Positions 35,465 through 43,581 of a stretch of DNA of 64,000 bases are shown here, in pieces; the first letter of the stretch is position 1; every line of letters begins with the position of its first letter. The position numbers were made by a program, and so were the translations under genes. Where the stretch lies: contig CAZMZR010000001.1 of the NCBI GenBank assembly GCA_964570855.1, positions 1-64,000 of the forward strand, in the 5' to 3' direction. The notes beneath the pieces are model-generated. The model ran no database searches. It saw only the letters and a list, made by a program, of their open reading frames with translations, and was not told where the DNA came from. The DNA comes from JAFGPS01 sp964570855. Its GTDB lineage: Bacteria; Planctomycetota; Phycisphaerae; Sedimentisphaerales; Anaerobacaceae.

Positions 35465-37174
35465 ATGAATAAGTTATTAAAAGGTCAAATTGAGGAATTC
35501 TTGGGAGATATAAACTCCGTTCCGCAAGATATTGAACCCTTGTTTCAGGCAATAAGCGATGCTTATGACGACTTCGATACAAACCAGCATTTGACCAAAA
35601 GCAACATTGCTATAAGTTCTGAAGAACTAAGAGAGGCAAATCTAAGACTGTCCAGAGAAGTTAGTAAGCAAAAAGAAGTGCAGGAAAATATAAAACAAAC
35701 CCTTTCTCTTCTTACGGCAACCTTAGAGTCAACTGCGGATGGTATTCTTGTTGTTGACCTGAAGGGGAAGGTTGTTAGCTACAATAAAAAGTTCCTGCAT
35801 TTGTGGCGCATTCCAAACAGCATAGTAGAAAGCGGAGATGATAATAAATTACTTGCACATGTCCTTGATCAACTGATTGATCCGGAAGGATTTCTGAATG
35901 GAGTTCGCAGGCTTTACGCCAGTGTCGAGGAAGAATCTTTCGATCTATTGAACTTTAAGGATGGTCGTGTATTTGAAAGGTTCTCAAAACCTCAGAGGGT
36001 TGAAGACGAGACTGTAGGGCGAGTATGGAGTTTCCACGATATCACCGAACGCATAAAGGCAGAAGCGGCTTTGAGTGAGAGCAAACATCGTTTAGACATC
36101 GTATTAAATTCTATTTTAACCGGAGTGGTGATTATTGATGCTAAAACGCATAAAATAGTTGATGCAAATCCTCTTGCTGCAGAATTAATCGGCCTGCCCA
36201 AAGGGGAAATAGTTGGTAAAGTGTGCCACAAATTTATTTGTCCTGCTGAGGTAGGAAAATGCCCAATGAGTGACTTAGGCCAAACAGTTGACCAAGCGGA
36301 ACGTGTGCTTGTTAAAGGAAATGGCCGAGAAATTCCAATTCTCAAGACTGTTACCCCTGCATCATGGCAGGGGCGTTCGTATTTTATCGAGAGCTTCATA
36401 GACATAACCGCGCTTAAAGAAGCTAAAAAACGACAAGATGAGCTTTTAGAGCGGGTAAAAAAGACAAATCAGGAGCTTGAAGATTTTGCATACATAATTT
36501 CGCATGATTTGAAAGCTCCACTGCGTGGAATCAGTACCCTGGCTACATGGATATCCACTGATTATGCAGATAAATTTGACCAGGAAGGGAAAGAACAGAT
36601 TAATCTGCTTATAACAAGGGTTGGCCGGATGCATGACTTGATTGAAGGTGTACTTCAGTATTCCAGGGTTGGACGTCTAAATGAAGAACAGGTTTATATA
36701 AATCTAAATGATCTCATACCTGAAGCTATCGATATGGTCAGTCCCCCGGATAATATCAAAGTCATAGTTGAAAATGAACTGCCTGTAATCAAATGTGAAC
36801 GGACTCGCATTATACAGGTGTTTCAGAATCTGATTAGTAATGCGATAAAATACATGGACAAGCCGGAAGGTTGGGTAAAAATCGATTCTGTCGAAGAAGA
36901 GAGCCAGTGGGTATTCAGTGTTTCTGATAATGGCCCCGGTATAGAAGAGAAGTATTTTGAAAAAATATTTCAGATATTTCAGAGCGTATCACTACGAGAC
37001 GGAATTGAAAGTACAGGTGTTGGCCTAACGGTGGCCAAAAAAATAGTAGAATTATATGGAGGAAGGATTTGGATAGAATCAAATCCCGGGCACGGAAGCA
37101 CGTTCTTTTTCTCATTACCAAAACAAGAAAGTGAGGTACACGATGCGAAGTATGAAACCAATAATGTTAGTTGA
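35465..37174 (+). CDS. PAS-domain sensor histidine kinase
   Basis: The 569-residue protein has no transmembrane segment. Residues 1-80 form a coiled coil. Two PAS domains follow: one at about 80-205 (STADGILVVDLKGKVVSYNK) and one at about 205-325 (GVVIIDAKTHKIVDANPLAA). The second contains a Cys/His cluster, GKVCHKFICPAEVGKCPM, that could bind metal or sense redox. The kinase core (FAYIISHDLKAPLRGISTL, NLISNAIKYMD, STGVGLTVAKKIVELYGG) is a close paralogue of that in the previous gene, so the pair arose by tandem duplication with different input domains. Its 3' end overlaps the next response regulator gene. Confidence 0.92.
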   Translation: MNKLLKGQIEEFLGDINSVPQDIEPLFQAISDAYDDFDTNQHLTKSNIAISSEELREANLRLSREVSKQKEVQENIKQTLSLLTATLESTADGILVVDLKGKVVSYNKKFLHLWRIPNSIVESGDDNKLLAHVLDQLIDPEGFLNGVRRLYASVEEESFDLLNFKDGRVFERFSKPQRVEDETVGRVWSFHDITERIKAEAALSESKHRLDIVLNSILTGVVIIDAKTHKIVDANPLAAELIGLPKGEIVGKVCHKFICPAEVGKCPMSDLGQTVDQAERVLVKGNGREIPILKTVTPASWQGRSYFIESFIDITALKEAKKRQDELLERVKKTNQELEDFAYIISHDLKAPLRGISTLATWISTDYADKFDQEGKEQINLLITRVGRMHDLIEGVLQYSRVGRLNEEQVYINLNDLIPEAIDMVSPPDNIKVIVENELPVIKCERTRIIQVFQNLISNAIKYMDKPEGWVKIDSVEEESQWVFSVSDNGPGIEEKYFEKIFQIFQSVSLRDGIESTGVGLTVAKKIVELYGGRIWIESNPGHGSTFFFSLPKQESEVHDAKYETNNVS

Positions 37175-37604
37175 GGATGATCATGTAGATGCGATGACGC
37201 TCAAACGTGCTCTAAAAGACCTTAAAGTGGCTAATCAATTAGTGCACAAATTAAACGGCGAAGAGGCTCTGGATTACTTAAAGGTTGAATCGAACCCAAC
37301 ACCGTGCGTTATTTTTCTTGATTTGAATATGCCTAAAATGAATGGCATTGAATTTCTTCAGGTGGCAAAAGCCGATAATAATTTCAGAAGAATTCCGGTT
37401 GTAGTATTCACAACATCAAAAAATGAATGGGATAGATTTGAAAGTTTCAATCTCAGCGCCGCCGGTTATATTGTCAAGCCTGCAGATTATAAAAGTTTTG
37501 TGGAAGCAATTAGAACGGTTGAGCTATACTGGACCTTGAGCGAATTTCCGGATGATGCTCCTGAATTTACAGAGGAAAAAATGGTTGGAAGTCATGCCGA
37601 ATGA
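37143..37604 (+). CDS. Rcp1-like single-domain response regulator
   Basis: I chose the ATG at 37143, preceded by GAGG; the gene starts inside the 3' end of the kinase gene (32-bp overlap). The protein is a stand-alone receiver: IMLVEDDHVDAMTLKRAL, phospho-acceptor Asp in VIFLDLNMPKMNG, and VFTTSKNEWDRF. This form is typical of regulators paired with phytochrome-like kinases (Rcp1). It has no output domain, so it probably passes phosphate onward or acts by protein contact. Confidence 0.9.
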   Translation: MRSMKPIMLVEDDHVDAMTLKRALKDLKVANQLVHKLNGEEALDYLKVESNPTPCVIFLDLNMPKMNGIEFLQVAKADNNFRRIPVVVFTTSKNEWDRFESFNLSAAGYIVKPADYKSFVEAIRTVELYWTLSEFPDDAPEFTEEKMVGSHAE

Positions 37605-37871
37605 AGGTAAATAGCTAAACCAAGTGCTTTTATTTGCAAAATTGAAACTTTTGACAGTGTCAGATGCTTATGAGAGCATTCCGCACCTGTTTGCCTTCTC
37701 TGCATCTGCTTCTATGGGCGTTGTACTACCTCACCACTCTGTTTAAGCAGAATGATTAAATCAGGCGTTAATTTTTTCGTATTTTTTTACTTATTAACCC
37801 TGGTCTTAACTGCAATCAATCTGTGACATCAACATTATCAAAACGTATTTACCGAGAGTATAACCGGATTC

Positions 37872-38849
37872 TTAAAGTTCGGATATATACAGGTTTTGCT
37901 GGAGATAGTTTTTAACATAGTCTTTTATTGCATCTTCGAGTGACATTGTTTTTTTGTCATATCCCGCTTTGCGTATTTTGACTATCTCGGCACAGGTGTA
38001 GTATTGATATTGATTGCGAATAGAATCCGGCATTTCGATATACTCGATATCTGGTTTCCTTCCCATACCCGCAAAAACCGCCGTTACCAAATCATTCCAT
38101 GTTCGAGGTTTACCGGTCCCGATGTTAAAAAGACCGTTGAACCGCGGATTATCCAGAAAAAACAAAGTCATATCCACTGCATCTTTGATGTAAATAAAGT
38201 CTCGTACCTGCTCACCGTCTTTAAATTCTTTTTTGTATGATTTGAAAAGACAGACTTTGCCGGTGTTGTTGATTTGCTCGAAGGCTTTTAAACAAAAGCT
38301 CTTCATGTTATTTTTATGATACTCATTGGGTCCAAATACATTAAAGTACTTCAGGCCGACAATTTTTTTTAACAGATTTGTTCTGCTTGCCCACAGGTCA
38401 AATAAATGCTTGGAATAACCGTACATATTCATAGGCCTGAGACTTTTTATCGCATTTTCATCATCGCCGAATCCGACCGAGCCATCACCATAAGTAGCTG
38501 CGCTCGAGGCATAAATGAAACGAATATTAGCCTTGGCAGCCCATTGGGCTAATAATTTGCTGTATTCATAATTGTTTTTTATAAGAAAGGAGGCGTTTGT
38601 TTCTGTGGTATCAGAGCATGCACCCAGGTGAAAAACAGCCTCGACGGAGCTATCGAGCTTGTCTTCGATGACCATTTCCAGAAAATCGTCTTTCTCAACG
38701 TAATCGGCAAAGGATAGATTCCGAAGATTCTTCCACCTCTGGTCACATCCCAGCTTGTCAACAACAAGGATATCGGTAATCTGTCTTTTGTTTAGTGCGG
38801 CAATTAATGCTGAGCCGATAAAGCCGGCTCCACCGGTAATTATTATCAT
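37872..38849 (-). CDS. hldD: ADP-L-glycero-D-manno-heptose 6-epimerase
   Basis: This enzyme makes the ADP-heptose donor for the LPS inner core. The protein begins IIITGGAGFIGSALIAALNK (NADP-binding Rossmann) and has the heptose-epimerase signature FHLGACSDTTETN, the catalytic YGYSKHLFD and KYFNVFGPNEYHK. The 325-residue length is as expected. GGAG lies 9 bases before the ATG. It implies a heptose-containing LPS, thus an outer membrane. No other LPS gene is adjacent. Confidence 0.95.
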   Translation of the reverse strand: MIIITGGAGFIGSALIAALNKRQITDILVVDKLGCDQRWKNLRNLSFADYVEKDDFLEMVIEDKLDSSVEAVFHLGACSDTTETNASFLIKNNYEYSKLLAQWAAKANIRFIYASSAATYGDGSVGFGDDENAIKSLRPMNMYGYSKHLFDLWASRTNLLKKIVGLKYFNVFGPNEYHKNNMKSFCLKAFEQINNTGKVCLFKSYKKEFKDGEQVRDFIYIKDAVDMTLFFLDNPRFNGLFNIGTGKPRTWNDLVTAVFAGMGRKPDIEYIEMPDSIRNQYQYYTCAEIVKIRKAGYDKKTMSLEDAIKDYVKNYLQQNLYISEL

Positions 38850-38936
38850 TTAACGGCACTCCTATAGTTTAATCAAGTAGTCATAAATTAGTGTGCCATA
38901 GCAGGTGTGTCAATTATTTAAGCTCATAATGCGCAT

Positions 38937-38962
38937 AAAAAAGCTGCCCGAGATCGAGCAGC
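38937..38962 (-). terminator. Intrinsic terminator for the 31-residue small gene
   Basis: On the minus strand GCTGCTCG pairs with CGGGCAGC (eight pairs, one of them G-U) around a four-base loop, followed by six T. It lies 28 bp after the stop of the small gene at 38990-39085. Confidence 0.7.
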
Positions 38963-38989
38963 GGGGGAAGATATCAAGAATGTAATCTC

Positions 38990-39085
38990 TCAACAAAGAG
39001 CGATATAGCTCGCGATAGCCAGAATCAAAATTCTTCTTTTATTGAACGTAAATGGAAGCCATTTTTCGTAATAAAATCTCTTCAT
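38990..39085 (-). CDS. Small basic hydrophobic protein, 31 residues
   Basis: A frame MKRFYYEKWLPFTFNKRR + ILILAIASYIALC starts at ATG 39083-39085 and is preceded by a perfect GAGGG five bases upstream. A sigma-70-like promoter (39139-39167) lies about 55 bp before it and an intrinsic terminator 28 bp after it, so promoter, leader, ORF and terminator form one compact unit. The N-terminal half is aromatic and basic, the C-terminal half is hydrophobic and could span or enter the membrane. I do not recognise a family. A type I toxin-like or small regulatory membrane peptide is conceivable but unproven. Confidence 0.6.
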   Translation of the reverse strand: MKRFYYEKWLPFTFNKRRILILAIASYIALC

Positions 39086-39138
39086 TTGGTCCCTCGAATA
39101 ATAATTCTATCAAGTCATAGCGTTCTAATTATGCAGTT

Positions 39139-39167
39139 ATCATAACCGAAATAGACATGAAAATCAA
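39139..39167 (-). promoter_or_regulatory. Sigma-70-like promoter of the 31-residue gene
   Basis: On the minus strand TTGATT (39162-39167) is separated by 17 bp from TATGAT (39139-39144), close to the consensus TTGACA-17-TATAAT. The expected transcript would start about 45-50 bases upstream of the ATG at 39085. Confidence 0.6.
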
Positions 39168-39179
39168 GAAAAATTGACT

Positions 39180-39554
39180 ATATATAAATATAAGTGGTTG
39201 TATACAAAGGGAATATGAGCCGAGAGTGCAGTACTTTTTTTGCTCTGTCAAAGTATTGCAGAACAGTTGATAACTGTATATTTATGCCGAATTTTCTTAT
39301 TGTTTATTTAATGAATTATTTTTGAATATATAGAATTATTTATTAGAAGCTAAAAAATCACTGCATATACAAGAATTGATGAGACACCCAATTAGTCAAG
39401 AGATAACCGGTTTAGCCGACATTTCATCAATTCTATTCACTTGAACTTAAGCTTCTGTAAGATATAATTTGATGTAATATATGTATTATTTTACGCCGTT
39501 ATCGTATGATAAGCTGTAAAAAGAAGATGTATGAGAAATGGATTGCTATTGAAC
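39180..39554. other. AT-rich intergenic stretch upstream of tatA
   Basis: I see no gene, tRNA or strong hairpin here. It contains only short AT-rich runs and the leader end for the small gene on the left and the tatA promoter on the right. Confidence 0.5.
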
Positions 39555-39584
39555 TTGACGGCGTATCGCGTGTCGCAATATAAT
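39555..39584 (+). promoter_or_regulatory. Sigma-70-like promoter of tatA
   Basis: TTGACG (39555-39560) and TATAAT (39579-39584) are separated by 18 bp. The start codon at 39613 follows AAGGAG (39601-39606). Confidence 0.65.
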
Positions 39585-39612
39585 AACTCGATATGCAAAT
39601 AAGGAGATTCAA

Positions 39613-39885
39613 ATGATTGAATGCATGCGATATCTTGGTATTTGGACGCCTGGACCTTTTGAGCTTATCATAATTCTTATTATCGCAGTGCTCCTGTTCG
39701 GTAGAAGATTGCCCGAAATTGCCCGCGGTTTGGGTAAGAGCCTGACTGAGTTCAAAAAGGGCATTAACGAAGCCGAAAAAACCAAAGACGAATTTGTTAA
39801 TGACGTCAGGAAAATCGGGGATGATGTAACTAAAGAAACTAAAAACGCGGCCGGTCTGGACGATTCAGAAGGTAAAAAGATTTAA
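39613..39885 (+). CDS. tatA: Twin-arginine translocase subunit TatA
   Basis: TatA forms the pore-like part of the Tat system that exports folded proteins. The 90-residue protein has an N-terminal membrane helix (PFELIIILIIAVLLFG), the conserved FG and an amphipathic helix (RRLPEIARGLGKSLTEFKK), then a charged tail. The AAGGAG ribosome site and promoter lie just upstream. It is followed by tatC, so the operon provides a minimal TatA-TatC system without tatB. Confidence 0.95.
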   Translation: MIECMRYLGIWTPGPFELIIILIIAVLLFGRRLPEIARGLGKSLTEFKKGINEAEKTKDEFVNDVRKIGDDVTKETKNAAGLDDSEGKKI

Positions 39886-39929
39886 CTTGTCTAAGTACGA
39901 AACCATCACGTATTCTCCTTGTCTGTAAT

Positions 39930-40712
39930 ATGGACAAGACCAAGAAGAAAAAGAAGAAAATACGAGATCCCATTGATTCCACTATGAGCCTGGGTGACCA
40001 CCTCGAGGAGTTGCGGATGCGCTTGATTTTTGCGCTTGTTGGATTGGTTGCCGGGTCGGTTATATGTCTGATTTTTTGTTCTAAGATAATAGATATTATT
40101 GAAAATCCATATCTTGATGCAATGGATGAGCAGGCCCGTTTGCAGACACTTGCTCCTGCGGATGGTATTGTAAGTTACATAAAAATAGCGTTAATCTCGG
40201 GATTGATCCTGTCGTCACCTTGGGTTTTTTACCAGATATGGATGTTCGTTGCAGCCGGTCTTTACCCTCATGAAAGGCGTTATGTTTACCTGGCCGCACC
40301 TTTTTCTGCAGCACTATTTGTGATTGGGGCAGTATTTTTTTTGTTTGTTGTCGCGCCGTTTACACTTAAGTTTCTTGTGTATTTCAACAGGGATGTTCTT
40401 GGTGTCAGCTCTAATTTTACATTTACGGATTATATATCTTTTATAACCATGCTTATGTTAGTCTTTGGAGTGGCTTTTCAAACACCCGTAGCTATTTTCT
40501 TTTTGAATCGGACTGGGCTTGTATCAATCAAGGCTTTGCAGAATTCAAGAAAATTTGTTCTACTTGGTGTCTTTGTAATTGCTGCTATGGCTACTCCACC
40601 GGATGTGATATCACAAGTTACCCTTGCGATACCACTCTATTCCCTGTTTGAACTGGGAATACTGCTGAGCTGGTTTGCGGAGCGGAAGAAATTACGGGAT
40701 ACGGCCGAATAG
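39930..40712 (+). CDS. tatC: Twin-arginine translocase subunit TatC
   Basis: TatC recognises the twin-arginine signal. The 260 residues have a Lys-rich start (MDKTKKKKKKIRDPIDS), then the conserved MSLGDHLEELRMRL, six membrane helices and the loop SSPWVFYQIWMFVAAGLYPHE. It follows tatA by 44 bp. There is no obvious Shine-Dalgarno before the ATG at 39930. Confidence 0.95.
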   Translation: MDKTKKKKKKIRDPIDSTMSLGDHLEELRMRLIFALVGLVAGSVICLIFCSKIIDIIENPYLDAMDEQARLQTLAPADGIVSYIKIALISGLILSSPWVFYQIWMFVAAGLYPHERRYVYLAAPFSAALFVIGAVFFLFVVAPFTLKFLVYFNRDVLGVSSNFTFTDYISFITMLMLVFGVAFQTPVAIFFLNRTGLVSIKALQNSRKFVLLGVFVIAAMATPPDVISQVTLAIPLYSLFELGILLSWFAERKKLRDTAE

Positions 40713-40762
40713 TTCGTAGCTGTTTGTTGTGTGCAAGTCAGATGCAGAATATGATTATTGTA

Positions 40763-40802
40763 AGAAAAAATAAGGCCTATGCCGAGTGAATCGGCATAGG
40801 CC
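40763..40802 (-). terminator. Strong intrinsic terminator of the LamG gene
   Basis: A perfect 12-bp stem (GGCCTATGCCGA with TCGGCATAGGCC, 40774-40785 and 40791-40802) with a five-base loop is followed, on the minus strand, by TTATTTTTTC. It lies about 100 bp after the LamG gene end. On the plus strand no T-run follows, so it serves mainly the minus strand. Confidence 0.75.
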
Positions 40803-40900
40803 CCAAGATAATCTTATCAAATTCTGTATTCGGGCAAAAAATGTGAATCGGACTTATGATTCACAATTTATAGATAATTGCCCGGATTAATTGTCATTTG

Positions 40901-43162
40901 CTATTCTACTGGCGGCCGGTATAACCGAATATCGTCGAAGAATAACGATCCTGTACCACCGAGCGTTGTCATATTTCCTTTCGTACCAACACCTAAAGTG
41001 ATTTTGTTAACATTGCTGAGGTTCATGCCTTGATCTGCAAAATCCTTCAGGGGTATATTCCATTGAGTCCATGTTTTTATCTGTGTTGCATTCGGATCAT
41101 CGTAATAGACTGTGGCATTATTATTGAGAGCCACATATATTGGCTGAGCACTGTTACTGGTTATTCCTATATCCTGAGCAGCCCAGGCTGATGTATCGCC
41201 GCTGCCTGCGGTAATAGTTACATTGGATAATACGGCCGTACAGACTGCCTCAGTGTTATGGCTGGTAACCGCCAGGCCAATGTACATTGGCGAAGTCATT
41301 GAGACTTGTTTTAAAGGAAGGTTTGTCCAATCGCTGCCGTTTTCCGAGTAAAACGCCCTTATAAGTCCGCCGGAGGTACGCTCTAATCTGACCCAATAAG
41401 GTACAACAACGTTGGGATCGAATTCCCTATCTGTAACACCATCGGCTGTGTTGCGATACTGGAACCTTACTCCCCATTCGGGAGTCATCAGGAGCGAGCA
41501 GTTTCTGGCGCCCGGTTCCAGCGTATCACGGATCATCACGCCGGCCTTGGCGTATGGGTCTGTATTGTCAAGACTATCGACCCTGGCTCGAATCGTTACG
41601 GCACCGGTGACCTCCTTATAGGCAAAGTGAAATTCGTCGGCACCGCCCCAGATATCTGCGCCGGCGGCCATCATTGTGTAAGTACCGGCAGGGTTCTCTA
41701 CGAAACTGCCGACAGGCCCTGGAGCGCCGATGAACCATAGAGATAAATCATTGACGTCGTCTCTGGTCCAGTCACTTGCCGTAGCGCTTAACGTCATCAC
41801 TGCTTCCGAGTATCTCATATCGTTGTCGTAGAAGTAAGGCATCGATTGAATGCCTGTGTGGATAGTAGTAGTCTCGACGAAGTGTTCATCATTTTCAAAA
41901 TCAGGATCGGCATAACCTACAGTGGCACCATTCGTCGGAATCTCCCATCCATCTACCCATATATTAAATATCCTGTTACTGCCTTCTTCCTCGGGATTAA
42001 GGTCGTTATAAGATTCGAAATCGTCAACAACGATGAAGTTCGCCACCGTAAACTTCCAGATATTACCTCTATTTATTGTCACGCCGTCCACTTCGACTTC
42101 ATCAACGCGCCAGTAGTAAAGCTGTCCATAATCCAGAAGGTCTGCTTGGTTGGATCCCTGGGGATCAAAAGTGAGTTCTTCCTGGTTTTCACTAACCAAT
42201 ACGTCCCTTGAATCGGTTATAGTGGCTTCGTTGACATCGTCGAAATTCGTTCCAAAATATACATTATGTGTGACTGCGGTGTCTCCCTCGGTCCAGCTTA
42301 GGATCGTATCACGTGGTACGTCAGTCGAGTTATTAGCTGGTAACGGCAAAGACGCCGGTAATGTAAGGGCCGCTCCGGCAGACATTACATCCTGAATCTC
42401 TTCTAAATTTAGGGCACGGCCGTAAATTTGTACATCATCGAGTAAGCCGGTGTATGTACGTGAACCATTAGCCATTTGACCAAGATACATGTGGGATAGC
42501 GGAAAACTTCTTGTACCTCGTGCCATTTGATGCAGTAATCTGCCGTTTAAGTACATCTTTGCGTTACCATCATCGTTGCCCCAGGTACAGGTAATGTGAT
42601 GCCATTGATTGTCATTCACTAAAATAGGATTGTTAGGTTCATTTCCTGCAGGGTCGCCCTTGTTAGGGTCGGAGTGCAGGTGAAAGTTATTCGGGTCACT
42701 CTGACCGTGGAAACAAATCTCGCCGCCTATCCAAATATCTGCTACTGCAGTTTCTACATGTATGTGCATTTCGTTTTCCGAGCCGAAACCGCCGCCGGTG
42801 GTATTATCACCACCCCACCATATTGTATTAATACCTCCTGTTACCTCCGCCATTTTCATCCAGAATGCTACCGTACCTGAGTCGGAGCGCATTCCCATGC
42901 TCTCTGAGGGCAGATTGACATCCATGTTTCCATCGAATCCGAGTGCCCCGTCTATCCCGTCAATTAACCAGTTCGGATCGCCCCCTTCTACGTCTTCAGC
43001 GATTATTTCGATTATACCATCGTTGCCTTTAATACTTGAATCAACGGCAATATTACCGGACGTCTCATTGAACTTATAATGAGCCAGAAGCTGAGCTGAA
43101 GCATTACCCGTCAGGCTCAGCAATGAGATAACGCAAATTAAATAAAATAATCTTTTACACAT
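40901..43162 (-). CDS. Secreted LamG-domain protein
   Basis: The 753-residue protein has a signal peptide (MCKRLFYLICVISLLSLTGN...), a LamG/concanavalin-like domain (about 25-265: LLAHYKFNETSGN, NDNQWHHITCTWG, TYTGLLDDVQIYGRALN), a fibronectin-like segment (about 275-370: LPANNSTDVPRDTILSW), a VVDDFESYND segment, then a DUF1349-like jelly roll (about 500-650) nested within a carbohydrate-binding-like region ending GSLFFDDIRLYRPP. Such modular proteins are typical of planctomycetes that bind or degrade complex glycans; no catalytic domain is evident here. AAGGAGGTGT precedes the ATG, and a strong terminator follows. Confidence 0.85.
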   Translation of the reverse strand: MCKRLFYLICVISLLSLTGNASAQLLAHYKFNETSGNIAVDSSIKGNDGIIEIIAEDVEGGDPNWLIDGIDGALGFDGNMDVNLPSESMGMRSDSGTVAFWMKMAEVTGGINTIWWGGDNTTGGGFGSENEMHIHVETAVADIWIGGEICFHGQSDPNNFHLHSDPNKGDPAGNEPNNPILVNDNQWHHITCTWGNDDGNAKMYLNGRLLHQMARGTRSFPLSHMYLGQMANGSRTYTGLLDDVQIYGRALNLEEIQDVMSAGAALTLPASLPLPANNSTDVPRDTILSWTEGDTAVTHNVYFGTNFDDVNEATITDSRDVLVSENQEELTFDPQGSNQADLLDYGQLYYWRVDEVEVDGVTINRGNIWKFTVANFIVVDDFESYNDLNPEEEGSNRIFNIWVDGWEIPTNGATVGYADPDFENDEHFVETTTIHTGIQSMPYFYDNDMRYSEAVMTLSATASDWTRDDVNDLSLWFIGAPGPVGSFVENPAGTYTMMAAGADIWGGADEFHFAYKEVTGAVTIRARVDSLDNTDPYAKAGVMIRDTLEPGARNCSLLMTPEWGVRFQYRNTADGVTDREFDPNVVVPYWVRLERTSGGLIRAFYSENGSDWTNLPLKQVSMTSPMYIGLAVTSHNTEAVCTAVLSNVTITAGSGDTSAWAAQDIGITSNSAQPIYVALNNNATVYYDDPNATQIKTWTQWNIPLKDFADQGMNLSNVNKITLGVGTKGNMTTLGGTGSLFFDDIRLYRPPVE

Positions 43163-43581
43163 GATACACCTCCTTCAAATAGAATCTTAATGAAAGCGAT
43201 TTGTTAATATGGTTTTTTATCCTCACTCGGGTACGATAACTACCTACCCAGGATAAAGTTGTATAAGCTAACGCCACCTCCTTTCTTCAAAGACAGACCT
43301 TTAATTCAAAAGGAAAACACTGCTCTGAATCTTTCAATTCCCGTATCTAATCATCATGTGATGTTTTAGCTCTTTAGAAGCGATTCCAGGCGTTTTTTCG
43401 CTTCTTTGAAAGAGAAAACCATAATGTTAGCCTAAGCATTTGTCTGCTCCTTCATATATATTCATACCAAATTTGAGGCCATCTCGTCAAGAAAAAAAAC
43501 CTGATTACAGTTGATAAAGTCTATTTTTTATTGATATCAGGGGATTTTGTATAGGACCTTCGTTTTTTATAACTAGAAGGA
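43163..43581. other. Leader and promoter region of the LamG gene
   Basis: This 420-bp spacer contains no gene. Its notable parts are a strong ribosome site near 43170, a second GGAGG (minus strand, near 43275) without a start codon after it, and the hairpin at 43218-43255. Confidence 0.5.
43218..43255 (-). promoter_or_regulatory. Two-tier hairpin in the LamG mRNA leader
   Basis: On either strand TATCCT (43218-43223) pairs with AGGATA (43250-43255), and within it GGGTA (43229-43233) pairs with TACCC (43245-43249), giving a bulged two-tier hairpin about 55 bp upstream of the LamG start. No T-run follows on the minus strand, so it is not a terminator. The inner GGTAGGTAG is reminiscent of part of GEMM riboswitches, but the rest does not match. 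Confidence 0.4.

Noticed and set aside
37664..37759. 31-codon frame encoding a hydrophobic peptide after the response regulator
   Set aside because: It has no Shine-Dalgarno sequence, promoter match or terminator, and no neighbour coupling, unlike the small gene at 38990-39085.
40774..40802. Reading the 12-bp hairpin as a terminator for tatC
   Set aside because: On the plus strand no T-run follows; the T-run is on the minus side, so it serves the LamG gene.
43218..43255. GEMM (c-di-GMP-I) riboswitch upstream of the LamG gene
   Set aside because: Only a GGTAGGTAG-like fragment resembles it; the conserved receptor and second stem are absent.
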